Assembly (NCBI GenBank): GCA_036725345.1
Contig: DAIMEJ010000010.1
Span: forward strand, 51,345-115,344
Direction of reading: 5' to 3'
Length of the DNA: 64,000 bases
DNA from: JAPLJU01 sp036725345
GTDB lineage: Bacteria > Desulfobacterota > Syntrophia > Syntrophales > UBA2192
Both the position numbers and the translations under genes were made by a program. The notes beneath the pieces were generated by a model. The model was given only the letters and a program-made list of their open reading frames with translations. It did not search any database and was not told the origin of the DNA. Positions 1 through 8,799 of this stretch are shown here, in pieces (the stretch's first letter is position 1; each line of letters begins with the position of its first letter).

Positions 1-130
1 CCTCGTCGTCGACGAAGCCGTAGATATCCGCCAGAGCGACATCCGCCGATGCCCAAAGGGCCACTGCAACGGCGAAAAAGAACGGCGTCACGATCAAGGG
101 TTTCATGAACTTTAAAAAGCGGCTGAACAT
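1..130 (-). CDS. Secreted protein, N-terminal part (cut by window edge)
   Basis: Only the first 43 codons are inside the window; the reading frame is open to the left edge. The start is an ATG at 130 preceded by a GGGG purine stretch at about 8 nt; a second in-frame ATG lies at 106. The product begins with a basic n-region and a long hydrophobic segment ending in ALA, so a Sec signal peptide cleaved before DIYGFVDDE is likely. A mature start of the form IYxxVDDxG is common in DUF4124-type proteins and in deltaproteobacterial lytic transglycosylases. That family guess rests on about ten residues and is tentative. Confidence 0.55.
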   Translation of the reverse strand, partial: MFSRFLKFMKPLIVTPFFFAVAVALWASADVALADIYGFVDDE

Positions 131-451
131 CAAAGAATCCCCGACGAAATGTTATTAAGAAGAGGGATATCTAAAAGACCTTATTATATGTTACAAGAAC
201 CGTACCAGCGGGATCGGAAAATCATCCCCTGTTGCACATCTTCCTCAAACGCGGTCCGACGCCGACCCCGTGGGCGGTAACCTTAGCAAAAATCTCAACT
301 TTTTCAAGAAGATCCTTTTGCCTCACCCTTCGCGGCGCCCGGCCCATGCCGTCGCTCCCCGCGGTTTGTCAGAATCCGTCACCCCCACTTCACTCCTATC
401 GGCATGGATGTTCTTTTATTTAAATACTTTTTTTACCTTTGAGCCGATTTT
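131..451. other. Intergenic stretch without a supported gene
   Basis: About 320 bases lie between the end of the SDR gene and the start of the partial secreted gene, both on the minus strand. The stretch is more AT-rich than its surroundings, with a T/A-rich part near 410-440. The short open frames here have no ribosome binding site and no protein-like composition. It probably holds the promoter of the leftward gene, but I see no convincing -35/-10 pair. Confidence 0.4.
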
Positions 452-1285
452 TCATTGCCCTTTCCGCCCGCACCAGTCATCCATACTCCCCATCACGCCC
501 AGCATGACAACAAGCCTCTGGTACCAGGCATCCGGCAGAAGGCCTCTCAAGCGGGGCATGAGATGAATCGTCCACGGCCGCATAGGGGAATATCGACCCT
601 GCTTCAGGGCCGATTCCACGATGGCTTCAGCAATCACGTCGTGATCCTTGAGAAGCGGGGCAATCAAGTTGCCAATCCCCCGGAGCCTGGCGCCCTCAAA
701 CATCCCCTTGGCTATGTAACTTGGATGAATCGAGGACCATCTCACGCCGCTCTTTCCCCTTTTCCAAGCCTCGAACCGCAGGGATTCTGTCAGCCCCCAC
801 ACGGCCCACTTTGTCGCGGCGTACATAGCGAGGCACGAGACCCCCACTGTTGCCGAAGCCGAGGATATGTTCACCACATGCCCCGAGTTTCTTTCGTACA
901 TGGCCGGGAGAAAGGCCTTGATCGTGTAGATGAATGATGTGAGATTGACGGTTATGGTCTTTTCCCACACCTCGTCCGGCTGCTCGAGAAAATCCCCTCC
1001 CATGACGTAGCCGGCGTTGTTGACGAGGATGTCGACTTTCCCCATTTCCTCAACGGCCTTCCGGGCCAGCTCGTACACCCTAGCCTTGTCAGTCACGTCG
1101 CATACATGGACGAACACCTTTCCCCCCATCTTCTGCAGCGTTTCTTTCGCCTCTTCCAGGGCCGGTCCGTTCAAGTCCCAGAGGGTGACCTGGCACCCCT
1201 CGGCGATGAGCCTCTTCGCCGTGGCCAAACCGATGCCCATCGCACCGCCGGTGATGACCGAAGAACTCGACCTCAGATCCATCAT
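452..1285 (-). CDS. SDR family NAD(P)-dependent oxidoreductase
   Basis: A 277-residue classical short-chain dehydrogenase. The cofactor motif TGGAMGIG is at residues 12-19 and NNAG at 89-92. The active site shows Ser142, Tyr155 and Lys159 (YAATK). Asp37 at the end of beta-2 (LWDLN) favours NAD over NADP. The C-terminal part is longer than in the 250-residue core and has hydrophobic stretches, as in retinol/steroid dehydrogenase-like members, so the substrate is probably lipophilic. An AAGGAAGGG ribosome binding site precedes the ATG ATG start; the second Met is equally possible. It is divergent from the small gene at 1445. The substrate cannot be told from sequence. Confidence 0.9.
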   Translation of the reverse strand: MMDLRSSSSVITGGAMGIGLATAKRLIAEGCQVTLWDLNGPALEEAKETLQKMGGKVFVHVCDVTDKARVYELARKAVEEMGKVDILVNNAGYVMGGDFLEQPDEVWEKTITVNLTSFIYTIKAFLPAMYERNSGHVVNISSASATVGVSCLAMYAATKWAVWGLTESLRFEAWKRGKSGVRWSSIHPSYIAKGMFEGARLRGIGNLIAPLLKDHDVIAEAIVESALKQGRYSPMRPWTIHLMPRLRGLLPDAWYQRLVVMLGVMGSMDDWCGRKGQ

Positions 1286-1444
1286 GCCCTTCCTTTCCGC
1301 TGATTGCCAATTAAATTTCGAATGATTTTAAGATATTCCGCTAAGGATTTTATTTTATGTGACGATAAATCTATTAAACCGCAATTTTCTCATCGGACCG
1401 TCAGAATAGGGTCCCTGTACCATCTTGCCCGGGGAGCGGAGGCA

Positions 1445-1672
1445 ATGGAAAAGGTAAAAGTCGTATTTTCCTGCATCAACAAGAATTTCCTTTACGATTG
1501 CGAGGTTCCGACCGCCATTCTCCCTAAAACAGGCGACTTTCTCCGCATGAGCGTTCCCGGTCAAAGGGATCTTCACTGCTACATTGAATCCCTCGAATGG
1601 CAGTACGCCGAGGTCGATGGCGACATGAAGATCTCCCTGGTGGCGCGGATGAAGGTCCTGCTGGAAGACTGA
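1445..1672 (+). CDS. Small hypothetical protein (75 aa)
   Basis: The ATG at 1445 follows a GGAGCGGAGG ribosome binding site, so it is preferred over the ATG at 1304, which has none. The 75-residue product is beta-strand-like: a KVKVVFSC start, a CEVPTAILPKTGDFLRM stretch, and a C-terminal strand pair. The pattern 'P..GDFL.M....L.CYIESLEW' is reminiscent of small deltaproteobacterial proteins of unknown function. No catalytic motif is visible. It converges with the small membrane protein 11 bp downstream. Confidence 0.6.
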   Translation: MEKVKVVFSCINKNFLYDCEVPTAILPKTGDFLRMSVPGQRDLHCYIESLEWQYAEVDGDMKISLVARMKVLLED

Positions 1673-1683
1673 ATCCTCCCCTC

Positions 1684-1917
1684 TCACAATCTTCGAAGAA
1701 TCAATTCGAGCAGCAGACCGGCAAACATCAGGTAAATATAGATCTGACCCGAGGTCACGACGACTTCAGAGGAAACGACCTCAATCATCCCCAGAGGGAC
1801 GACCACGGAGAAGTAGGCAATGCCGAGGAAAAAAAGCTTTCGCACCGGTTTCAGGTTTTTGAGCCATTCTATTCGCTTGCCCCGATCTTTCGCTTCCACG
1901 ACAAAAAACCTCATCAT
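1684..1917 (-). CDS. Small membrane protein (77 aa)
   Basis: The product has a basic N-terminal region of about 28 residues and then two hydrophobic segments, roughly residues 29-50 and 57-74, with a short connecting loop. It ends in a basic ILRRL tail. This predicts a two-helix inner-membrane protein with both ends in the cytoplasm. The family was not recognised. Support for the gene comes from its amphipathic membrane pattern and from the intergenic space left upstream for promoters of it and of the divergent lipoprotein gene. Confidence 0.55.
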   Translation of the reverse strand: MMRFFVVEAKDRGKRIEWLKNLKPVRKLFFLGIAYFSVVVPLGMIEVVSSEVVVTSGQIYIYLMFAGLLLELILRRL

Positions 1918-1969
1918 CCGATGTGAACCTCACTCGGCACCCGTCCCCCAACAGTGAAATACGCGACCG

Positions 1970-1998
1970 TTGACAACGGTTCATATTTACCCTACATT
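1970..1998 (+). promoter_or_regulatory. Putative sigma70 promoter for the LEA14-like lipoprotein gene
   Basis: A perfect -35 TTGACA at 1970-1975 is followed after 17 bp by TACATT at 1993-1998, which matches the -10 consensus at four positions. Transcription would start near 2005, giving a very short leader that just holds the GGGGA ribosome binding site before the ATG at 2017. Confidence 0.5.
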
Positions 1999-2016
1999 GA
2001 CGCCGGGGAAAATACC

Positions 2017-2469
2017 ATGAAGATCCTGTCCAGGCTCGCCGCTTACGGGCTGTTGCTGCTCCTGGTTTCCTGCCTCTCCTGGTGGATTGGGAAGCCCGTC
2101 CTCACCGTCAAGGAAATCCGCTTGGACCAGATATCTTCCGGCGATCTCCACATCACCATCAAGGTGGAGGCCGAAAATCCCAACCGCATCGACCTCACGA
2201 TGACGGCCCTGGACTATACCTTCACTCTCGACCACCGCGAAGTGGGAAGAGGATCTCTGGCCCGGGAGGTCAGCCTTCCGGCATCATCCAAATCCACCGT
2301 GGAACTCCCCCTGACGGCCCGCCTCAGCCCCACGGGCGGCATTTTGAAAGCCATCTTTTCCGCCCGCGAAAGTGTTTACAAAATGGAAGGAACGGCCAGG
2401 ATCAGCACGGCCTTCGGAAGCACGACGATCCCCTTCTCCAGCACCGGCCACTTCAAGCTGAAAAAGTAA
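2017..2469 (+). CDS. LEA type 2 (WHy/LEA14-like) family lipoprotein
   Basis: The ATG at 2017 with an upstream GGGGA starts a 150-residue protein. A hydrophobic N-terminus ends in a lipobox (LLLVSC, Cys at about residue 18), so it is a likely lipoprotein. The rest shows a LEA-2/WHy pattern: a 'VKVEAENPNRIDL' strand with the conserved NPN turn, then strands for a beta-sandwich in which Y-F-L, D-R-E-V and LP-L-TARL stretches alternate. Similar proteins sit in the envelope and are linked to desiccation or stress, but the bacterial role is unproven. It converges with the metallo-hydrolase gene, which ends 12 bp away. Confidence 0.8.
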   Translation: MKILSRLAAYGLLLLLVSCLSWWIGKPVLTVKEIRLDQISSGDLHITIKVEAENPNRIDLTMTALDYTFTLDHREVGRGSLAREVSLPASSKSTVELPLTARLSPTGGILKAIFSARESVYKMEGTARISTAFGSTTIPFSSTGHFKLKK

Positions 2470-2481
2470 AACGGCACCCGG

Positions 2482-3867
2482 CTAAATCTCGAATGACTGC
2501 CCGTACACGGGAACGCGGGTTGTGAAACCCAGCTTTGCCCTGACAGCCTTTTCGAAATCCAGGGCGGCATTTTCCTCGCCGTGAACGATGAACACCTCCG
2601 GGTGATCCCGAAAGAGGCTCAGCCATTCGAGGAGTTCCTTCTGGTCTGCGTGGGCCGAAAAACCCCCGATCGTGTATATCCGGGCCCTCACTGCGACTTT
2701 TTCCTTGAGGAGAAACACACTTTTCGCCCCGTCCACAAGCCGGCGCCCCAGCGTCCCTTTCGCCTGGAAACCGGTGAAGATGATGCTGCACTCGGGCCTC
2801 CAGAGGTTGTGCTTGAGGTGATGCCGGATCCGTCCCCCCTCGCACATGCCGCTTCCCGCCACGATGATGGCCCCTTTCTCGATCCGGTTGATCCGCTGAG
2901 AGTCTTCAACGGAACCGGTGAAGTGAACTTTAAGCACCTTTTTGCCGCCCTTGAGGCGAAAGAGTTTCTTCGTCTCTTCATCGTAGAGCTCCGGGTGGGA
3001 GTAGTAAACCTTCGTCGCTTCCTCGGCCAGGGGGCTGTCGACATAGACACTGAGGGGCGCGAGCCTCCCTTCCCTGACGAGCTTGCTCAGGATGTAGAGG
3101 ATGTCCTGGGTCCTCCCCACCGCGAAGGCCGGGATCAGGACATTGCCTCCGTTGCGGAAGGTCTCCGTAACGGCCGCCGCAAGCTCATCGACACTTTCTT
3201 CCATTCCTTTGTGGAGCCGGTTGCCGTACGTCGATTCGACGACAATGTAGTCCGTATTGGGGGTGTGTTCAGGGTCATTGATGATAGGGTTTCCTTTCTT
3301 TCCGATGTCCCCCGAAAAGACAATCTTCTTCTCGCCGGCCTTTCCGCGGTACCAGAGCTCGAGCGTCCCGGACCCGAGGATATGACCCGCATCGGTAAAG
3401 CAGTAACGGACCCCGTCGCCGACCTGCTCCAGTTTTCCATAGGGTTTCCGTTCGAAGAACGGGAGGACGGCGACGGCATCCTCCATCGTGTAGAGGGGGT
3501 TCACGGTAACGCGTTTACCGCGGCGGAGGGCCTTCTTCGTCTCCCACTCCGCGTCCTTTTCCTGGATATGCGCCGAATCGGCCAGGAGCACCCTCGATAG
3601 GTCCGCCGTGGCCGGCGTGGTGATGATTCGCCCCCTGAAGCCCTCTTTCACCAGCTTGGGGATGAGCCCCGAGTGGTCTATGTGCGCGTGCGTCAGGAAG
3701 AGGTAGTCGATCTCCCTCGGACGGAAAGGAAAAGGATTCCTGTTGCGCTCTTCGGCGCCCAGGCCCTGATGCATCCCGCAGTCCACGAGCAGTTGAAGGC
3801 CGTTCTGTGACAGGTGAAAGCAGGACCCCGTCACCTCGCGGGCGGCACCGGCAAATTTCATAATCAT
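2482..3867 (-). CDS. Metallo-beta-lactamase/beta-CASP family RNA-processing hydrolase
   Basis: A 461-residue protein resembling archaeal and bacterial CPSF73-like proteins. The Zn motif HAHIDH is at residues 60-65, followed by a His in DAGHILGSG and an Asp in FSGDIG. The beta-CASP part has the IPAFAVGRTQ helix start and GSGMCEGGRIRHH. The C-terminal RMMBL part has GGFSAHADQKELLEW and VFIVHGE. The family includes endo- and 5'-3' exoribonucleases acting in the cytoplasm. The ATG at 3867 has a GAGGGA site at 8 nt; an upstream in-frame start at 3900 lacks one. It is divergent from pckA. Confidence 0.92.
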   Translation of the reverse strand: MIMKFAGAAREVTGSCFHLSQNGLQLLVDCGMHQGLGAEERNRNPFPFRPREIDYLFLTHAHIDHSGLIPKLVKEGFRGRIITTPATADLSRVLLADSAHIQEKDAEWETKKALRRGKRVTVNPLYTMEDAVAVLPFFERKPYGKLEQVGDGVRYCFTDAGHILGSGTLELWYRGKAGEKKIVFSGDIGKKGNPIINDPEHTPNTDYIVVESTYGNRLHKGMEESVDELAAAVTETFRNGGNVLIPAFAVGRTQDILYILSKLVREGRLAPLSVYVDSPLAEEATKVYYSHPELYDEETKKLFRLKGGKKVLKVHFTGSVEDSQRINRIEKGAIIVAGSGMCEGGRIRHHLKHNLWRPECSIIFTGFQAKGTLGRRLVDGAKSVFLLKEKVAVRARIYTIGGFSAHADQKELLEWLSLFRDHPEVFIVHGEENAALDFEKAVRAKLGFTTRVPVYGQSFEI

Positions 3868-3978
3868 GTGAAAGTCCCTCTGGCCGTTCTTTTGCAACAA
3901 GCTTTCTTCACATATAACAACAGAAGGGAAGCATCAAGAACATTTAGGCGAGGCAGCCGGGAAAAGACCGTTTTATTC

Positions 3979-4008
3979 TTGACATAAGAGGGATTGCTTC
4001 CTTAAACT
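3979..4008 (+). promoter_or_regulatory. Putative sigma70 promoter for pckA
   Basis: In the 218-bp divergent region there is a perfect TTGACA at 3979-3984 and, 18 bp on, TAAACT at 4003-4008, which matches the -10 consensus at four of six positions. It points towards the PEP carboxykinase start at 4086. Confidence 0.4.
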
Positions 4009-4085
4009 GTACCGTTGTTTCCTGAGGGTCCATAAATCCGGGCCCGCACGGGAGCCAACTGGTTTCGAAAGGGTCATGATGCACC

Positions 4086-5735
4086 GTGAATTTTTTTAAA
4101 GAAGCCGCCGAGAAAATATACAGGGATGCCAAAAGAGACGGCCGCCTCACCGAGGGGCGCACCCTGAAAGAAATCAAGGAAATCGCCCTTCGCCACGAGG
4201 GGGTCATCCAGACGCAGATCGGTTCCGTCGCCGCCGACTCGGAGCCCATGTCGAGGTCCGCACCACATACCCGAAACAGCCTGGACCACGCCTTCGGTGA
4301 AGCCGAAGAAGCCCTGGCCCGGCAGGCCGTGGAAAGACTCGGCAAAGAAAGGGTCATGTGTCTGGACACCATTGTCGGCGACGGCCTCGACGGTGTGACC
4401 GCCCGGTTCATCATGCCGGAAAACTACGCACAGATCGCGTACGGGCTAAAGCTCCTCTTCGACGGCCCGGCCGCCCGCATCGTGGAGAACCCCACCTACA
4501 CGATTATCTACTTCACCGACGAGGCCTTCGAGCCCAACAAGTCGAAGAAGCTCGTCGAAAAAGACGTCACCGTGCGCCTGATGATGGGCAGTAAACGGGG
4601 CGAACAGGTCAAGATCTGCAGGAACACCTCCTACCTCGGCGAAGGGAAAAAGGCCGTCTTCATGTTCGAGGACTGGCGCGCCAAGGCCATCGACAAATGC
4701 GGTATCTTCCTCCACGCGGGGGCCAGGCGGGACCACCTCTGGGTTTACGACCTGCAGGCGGAGAGACCGGAACTCGTCGAGACGGTCACGGCCATTTCGG
4801 GGCTGACCGCCACGGGAAAGACCACAACCCTCTGCCGCCGGCTCGCCAGGCTTCCCAGGGAGAGTTCTGAAATGATCGGCGATGACGGGGGGATCTTCGG
4901 CTTCGACGGGAGTTACAATGCCTTCGAGATCGGCGGGCTCTACGTCAAGACGGAGGGCCTCGACGAGAGCCAGCCCGAGATCCTCCGGGCGGCCGGCTCC
5001 AGGGACGCCTTCCTGGAGAACGTGGCTATCTCGAAGTACCCCTACATGCCGGACTTCAAGAACATCAGCAAAACCGGCAACGGCCGGGCCGTCGTCACGC
5101 GGGATAACCTCGAAATCGCCAGCAAGGGGCTTCGCGCCGAAAAGACGGACCACATCGTCATGCTCTCCCGGAACCCCATGCTCAATGTCGTCAGCAAACT
5201 CACGCCCGAGCAGGCCACGATGCAGTTCATCTACGGCGAGTCGATCGAAAGCACGGGGGGCAACCCTGAAGAGGCCGGTTCATTCAAGAGGGTCTTTTTT
5301 CTCGACCCTTTCATCGCCGGTGACCGCCTTGAACACGCCATGATCTTCTACGAGATCATCAAGCGGAACAAGATCCGCTGCTACATCGCCAACACCGGCA
5401 CCATCGGCGAAAAGGAGGACAAGGTCACCCTCCGGCAGTCCCTGTCCACCTACAATGACCTGGTCCGTCACCAGCTCCGGTTCAGCACGGAGCCCGATTT
5501 TCTAGGTTATCACTACCCCATCCGGTGCGATCGGGCCAACCTGGACGTGATGAACGCCTTCCCCCTCTTTCGGGACAAGAACATCCTCAAGAAGAAGGTC
5601 ATCGACTTCCTCAAGGGACGGGAGGCTTATCTGGAGCAGTTCGAAAGTCAATATGGAAAGATCCCCCCGAACATCCGGGAGTCCCTCCCTTATCGCTACA
5701 AGGAACACCTGAAAGAAAACGCTTTTCTGGAATAG
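4086..5735 (+). CDS. pckA: Phosphoenolpyruvate carboxykinase (ATP type)
   Basis: Interconverts oxaloacetate + ATP and PEP + CO2 + ADP, linking C4 acids to gluconeogenesis. The 549-residue length fits the ATP-dependent class. The P-loop is GLTATGKT at residues 239-246, a variant of the usual GLSGTGKT. The metal/nucleotide motif IGDD is at 264-267, followed by the family's (E)xGGxYxKT strand (EIGGLYVKT). The overall sequence is divergent, with an unusual N-terminus of about 80 residues. The frame opens at a GTG (4086) with AAAGGG about 13 nt upstream; the nearby ATGs are out of frame. It lies just upstream of the sugar-phosphate genes, which fits a gluconeogenic role. Confidence 0.85.
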   Translation: MNFFKEAAEKIYRDAKRDGRLTEGRTLKEIKEIALRHEGVIQTQIGSVAADSEPMSRSAPHTRNSLDHAFGEAEEALARQAVERLGKERVMCLDTIVGDGLDGVTARFIMPENYAQIAYGLKLLFDGPAARIVENPTYTIIYFTDEAFEPNKSKKLVEKDVTVRLMMGSKRGEQVKICRNTSYLGEGKKAVFMFEDWRAKAIDKCGIFLHAGARRDHLWVYDLQAERPELVETVTAISGLTATGKTTTLCRRLARLPRESSEMIGDDGGIFGFDGSYNAFEIGGLYVKTEGLDESQPEILRAAGSRDAFLENVAISKYPYMPDFKNISKTGNGRAVVTRDNLEIASKGLRAEKTDHIVMLSRNPMLNVVSKLTPEQATMQFIYGESIESTGGNPEEAGSFKRVFFLDPFIAGDRLEHAMIFYEIIKRNKIRCYIANTGTIGEKEDKVTLRQSLSTYNDLVRHQLRFSTEPDFLGYHYPIRCDRANLDVMNAFPLFRDKNILKKKVIDFLKGREAYLEQFESQYGKIPPNIRESLPYRYKEHLKENAFLE

Positions 5736-5840
5736 AGAACCCTCCGGGAACCCGGGCAGTCGTTTCCCCCTTGCCTGAACAGCCGGGGCGGTGTAATAAA
5801 GCATGCGCGCCGGTCCGACGGCCGGGGCATCGCCCACGTC

Positions 5841-6632
5841 ATGGCAAAAAAAATCCAATTTAAAAAAATGATCAAGTTCGGCGCCATTGCCCTCCCTGCT
5901 CTTCTTCTGTTCGTGGCGGGCCTCTCCCTGGTTTATCCTGACGTTTCGAAACTCAAAAAGGAAAACCCGCGGAAAACCGCTTTCATGGAATACCGGGAAA
6001 AGGAATGGCGGCAGCAGGGGAAGAAGAGACGAATCGTCCACACCTGGGTGCCCTTCTCCGCCATCTCGCCTTACGCCGTAAAGGCCGTCATCATCGCCGA
6101 GGACGACAAATTCTGGTCTCACGAGGGCTTCGATTATGAGGCCATGCAGAAGGCCCTCGAAAAGGATCTGAAAAAGAAAAAATTCAAGGCCGGGGGAAGC
6201 ACCATCAGCCAGCAGCTCGCCAAAAACCTTTACCTTTCCCCTTCCAAGAATCCCATCCGTAAACTGCGGGAAGCCGTCCTGACCTGGCGAATCGAGAACG
6301 CCCTGACGAAGAGAAGGATTCTCGAACTCTACCTCAACGTGGTGGAGTGGGGAGACGGGGTCTTCGGTGTCGAGGCGGCCGCCCGGCATCACTTCGGGAA
6401 GTCGGCCGCCGACCTGAGCCCCCGCGAAGCAGCCAGACTGGCCACGGTGCTCCCGAACCCGAGGCGGTACAGGCCGACGGGCACATCCAGGTATGTCGAA
6501 AATCAATCGGAGAGAATTTACAGCATCATGGTCCAGCGGGGCATTGTCATTCCCGAGTTCGAGGACGCCATGACGCCCGATGAGTCTTCACCGGAGGCGG
6601 ATCAGAAGAAAAACTCCCTCGTGGGCCCCTAG
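5841..6632 (+). CDS. mtgA: Monofunctional biosynthetic peptidoglycan transglycosylase
   Basis: A GT51 glycosyltransferase that polymerises lipid II into glycan strands at the inner membrane. One N-terminal membrane anchor lies at about residues 12-32. The catalytic block AEDDKFWSHEGFD is at 86-98 (Glu87 as general base). The second GT51 motif GGSTISQQLAKNLYL is at 118-132, and the ELYLNVVEWGDGVFGVEAAA block is also present. No transpeptidase domain follows, and the 263-residue length is normal for MtgA. The ribosome binding site at the ATG is weak. It lies 105 bp after pckA, so it may be co-transcribed, although the functions are unrelated. Confidence 0.93.
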   Translation: MAKKIQFKKMIKFGAIALPALLLFVAGLSLVYPDVSKLKKENPRKTAFMEYREKEWRQQGKKRRIVHTWVPFSAISPYAVKAVIIAEDDKFWSHEGFDYEAMQKALEKDLKKKKFKAGGSTISQQLAKNLYLSPSKNPIRKLREAVLTWRIENALTKRRILELYLNVVEWGDGVFGVEAAARHHFGKSAADLSPREAARLATVLPNPRRYRPTGTSRYVENQSERIYSIMVQRGIVIPEFEDAMTPDESSPEADQKKNSLVGP

Positions 6633-6837
6633 GGCAGGACGCAAAAAGGTTTGAATTTCAGCCACCGGAATGTTAAATTGAATTAATTGTTATCGCAAAT
6701 GTATTCACCCCGGGAATGAAGTTTTTAAGGATGACCATCTTCCGGGGTCCCCTTTTCCAGGCAGCTCCAGGTTTTCCTTAAACCTTCGACCGTCGCCGAT
6801 GCTTCAAGATCCCCGCAAATCATGTGAGAAAGACACG

Positions 6838-7278
6838 ATGAAGAAAGCGCTACTCCCTTTTCTACTTGGAATATTTTCCTTCGCGGGATGCGCGTTGTCC
6901 GGCACTGCCCAAATCGGCGTTGTCGACAGCAAGCTGAAACCCTGCCCGGATTCATACAACTGTGTTTCCTCCCAGAGCCCGGGGGATCGCCACCGCATGG
7001 AAGCCATCCCCTATGACACGACGGCAAAGGAAGCCAAAGGGAAACTTTGTGACATTATCAAGGGCATGGGGAGAAGCACAATCGTGTCTGAAAAAGACGA
7101 TTACATTCACGCCGAATACCGCTCCGCCATATTCAAGTTCGTCGACGACGTGGAGTTCTATTTTGACGATACCCGGAGAATCATTCATTTCCGCTCGGCC
7201 TCCCGTGTCGGTTATTACGATTTCGGTGTCAACAGAAAACGCATGGAAGCGATCCGGGGAAAATTCCTGACACCCTGA
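6838..7278 (+). CDS. DUF1499 family lipoprotein
   Basis: The product is 146 residues. A signal sequence starts at the ATG at 6838 and ends in a lipobox FAGC, so it is probably lipid-anchored. The body shows the DUF1499 pattern: the CPDSYNCVSSQ motif (normally 'CPxSPNCVSS') followed by a mixed alpha/beta domain with 'YIHAEYRSAIFKFVDDVEFYFD' features. The function of DUF1499 is unknown. An upstream in-frame ATG at 6799 would spoil the signal peptide. The 200-bp gap before it holds AT-rich sequence but no clear promoter. Confidence 0.85.
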   Translation: MKKALLPFLLGIFSFAGCALSGTAQIGVVDSKLKPCPDSYNCVSSQSPGDRHRMEAIPYDTTAKEAKGKLCDIIKGMGRSTIVSEKDDYIHAEYRSAIFKFVDDVEFYFDDTRRIIHFRSASRVGYYDFGVNRKRMEAIRGKFLTP

Positions 7279-7317
7279 CGGTGGTTCAACCGCCCTGACA
7301 TGACCGATGAGAAGAGA

Positions 7318-8025
7318 ATGACGTTCTCCATTATCATCCCCGTCCTTCATGAGGGTGAAAGCATCCTGTCGCTCATTGACGACATTCGCGCCCTTCGACC
7401 GGAGATTCCCCATGAAATTATTGTCGTGGACGGAGGACCCGAATCGGACACACTGGAGGCCCTCCGCGAAAGAAAAGACGTCATCAGGCTCGTCTCACCC
7501 CCCGGCCGGGCGAGGCAGATGAACAAAGGAGCGGACATGGCCGGGGGGGAGGTTCTCCTCTTCCTCCACGCCGACACAAGACTGCCGCCGGGCGCCCTCG
7601 GGAAAATCAGGGAAACCCTTGGCGGAAGCGACGCCGTGGGCGGCGCTTTCGATCTGGGCATCGCTTCGGGAAAAACTTCCTTCAAGTTCATCGGGCGTGC
7701 CGCATCGCTCCGCTCGCGCCTGACGCGGATCCCCTACGGGGATCAGGCCATTTTTGTGAAAAAAGAATATTTCATCCTTATCGGGGGCTATCGGGACATC
7801 CCCCTGATGGAAGACGTGGATCTCATGCAGCGGATCAAGAAACGGGGGGGACGAATCCGCATCCTGAAGGACCGCGTCCTGACATCCACCCGGCGATGGG
7901 ATAAGGAGGGAATTCTTTTCTGCACGCTGAGAAACTGGATCCTCTCGACACTGTATTACCTCGGCGTATCACCTGACAGGCTGAACAGATTTTACCGTCA
8001 AGGAAAGGACGCCTACGGGTCCTGA
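7318..8025 (+). CDS. TIGR04283-type GT2 glycosyltransferase (arsenosugar-associated family)
   Basis: A family 2 glycosyltransferase. The SIIIPVLHEGESI start, the VVDGGPESDT donor-site strand, LFLHADTRLPPGAL (with the DxD-like HAD) and the MEDVDLMQRI acidic motif are all in order. The PPGRARQMNKGA block is characteristic of the TIGR04283 subfamily, which co-occurs with TIGR04282 proteins and has been linked to arsenosugar biosynthesis. The ATG at 7318 is chosen because homologues begin just before the SIIIP strand; the alternative start at 7300 lacks a binding site. The TIGR04282 partner is in this window at 17529, unusually far away. Confidence 0.85.
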   Translation: MTFSIIIPVLHEGESILSLIDDIRALRPEIPHEIIVVDGGPESDTLEALRERKDVIRLVSPPGRARQMNKGADMAGGEVLLFLHADTRLPPGALGKIRETLGGSDAVGGAFDLGIASGKTSFKFIGRAASLRSRLTRIPYGDQAIFVKKEYFILIGGYRDIPLMEDVDLMQRIKKRGGRIRILKDRVLTSTRRWDKEGILFCTLRNWILSTLYYLGVSPDRLNRFYRQGKDAYGS

Positions 8026-8040
8026 CGGCGGGGCCAGACC

Positions 8041-8787
8041 ATGGAAGAAACCCGACACACCCATGCACCCCCAACGGGAAATGAGCCGGCCGGGGCTGCC
8101 GCCGGCCGGGGCGTGCCGCGAGGCTGGTGGAGGCCTGTCGCACTTATCGCCGCCGTCGTATTGATCCTGGTCCTCGCCCGGGTCTTCGGCCTGGGTGAGC
8201 GGCTGGGGGGGATCCGCATGTGGATACAATCTTTGGGAACCTGGGGGTATGGCGCTTTCGTCATCCTCTACGCCCTGGCCGTTGTCGCGGCGCTTCCGGG
8301 CGCCGCGATCACCGTTGCCGCAGGCGCCCTGTACGGCTCCGTCATCGGGGTCATCCTGGTCAGCATCGGATCCACCCTCGGGGCAAGTATCGCCTTTATC
8401 ATGTCAAGGTACTTCGCCAGGGACGCAACCGCCCGCTGGCTGGCAAAAAACGAAAGGCTGCAGCAACTCGATCTGCTGACGGAGAGGCACGGCGCCGTCA
8501 TCGTGGCCATCACACGCCTTATACCCCTTTTCCCTTTCAACCTGCTCAATTACGCATTCGGCTTGACAAGGGTGCCCTTCGGGACCTATGTCTTCTGGTC
8601 CTTGCTCTGCATGCTTCCCGGGACGGTTCTTTATGTCGTCGGCGCCGACGCCCTGACGAAGGGTGTCATGCAGGGCAGCATCCCCTGGCCCCTGATTTTC
8701 GTACTGGTGGCTGTCGCCCTGCTGCTCGTCTTCCTGACAATGTTCGCACGGAAAAAGTTGAGCGAGAAAAAAGCGGATGCACCGTGA
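8041..8787 (+). CDS. TVP38/TMEM64 (VTT domain) membrane protein
   Basis: The product is 248 residues with about six hydrophobic segments after a proline/glycine-rich cytoplasmic N-terminus. The VTT/SNARE-associated core is visible: ALPGAAITVAAGALYGS, then GSTLGASIAFIMSRYFARD, then LIPLFPFNLLNYAFGLTRVPFGTY. This is the DedA superfamily, thought to be lipid scramblases or proton-coupled envelope proteins. It follows the TIGR04283 gene by 15 bp and precedes glk by 12 bp. In many genomes such genes sit next to MerA-like flavoproteins, one of which is here at 18229. Confidence 0.9.
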   Translation: MEETRHTHAPPTGNEPAGAAAGRGVPRGWWRPVALIAAVVLILVLARVFGLGERLGGIRMWIQSLGTWGYGAFVILYALAVVAALPGAAITVAAGALYGSVIGVILVSIGSTLGASIAFIMSRYFARDATARWLAKNERLQQLDLLTERHGAVIVAITRLIPLFPFNLLNYAFGLTRVPFGTYVFWSLLCMLPGTVLYVVGADALTKGVMQGSIPWPLIFVLVAVALLLVFLTMFARKKLSEKKADAP

Positions 8788-8799
8788 GGGTACACGCCC

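Noticed and set aside
232..566. Two overlapping short plus-strand frames near the left edge
   Set aside because: They have no ribosome binding site and low-complexity Pro/Ser/Arg composition, and the second runs into the SDR gene on the other strand.
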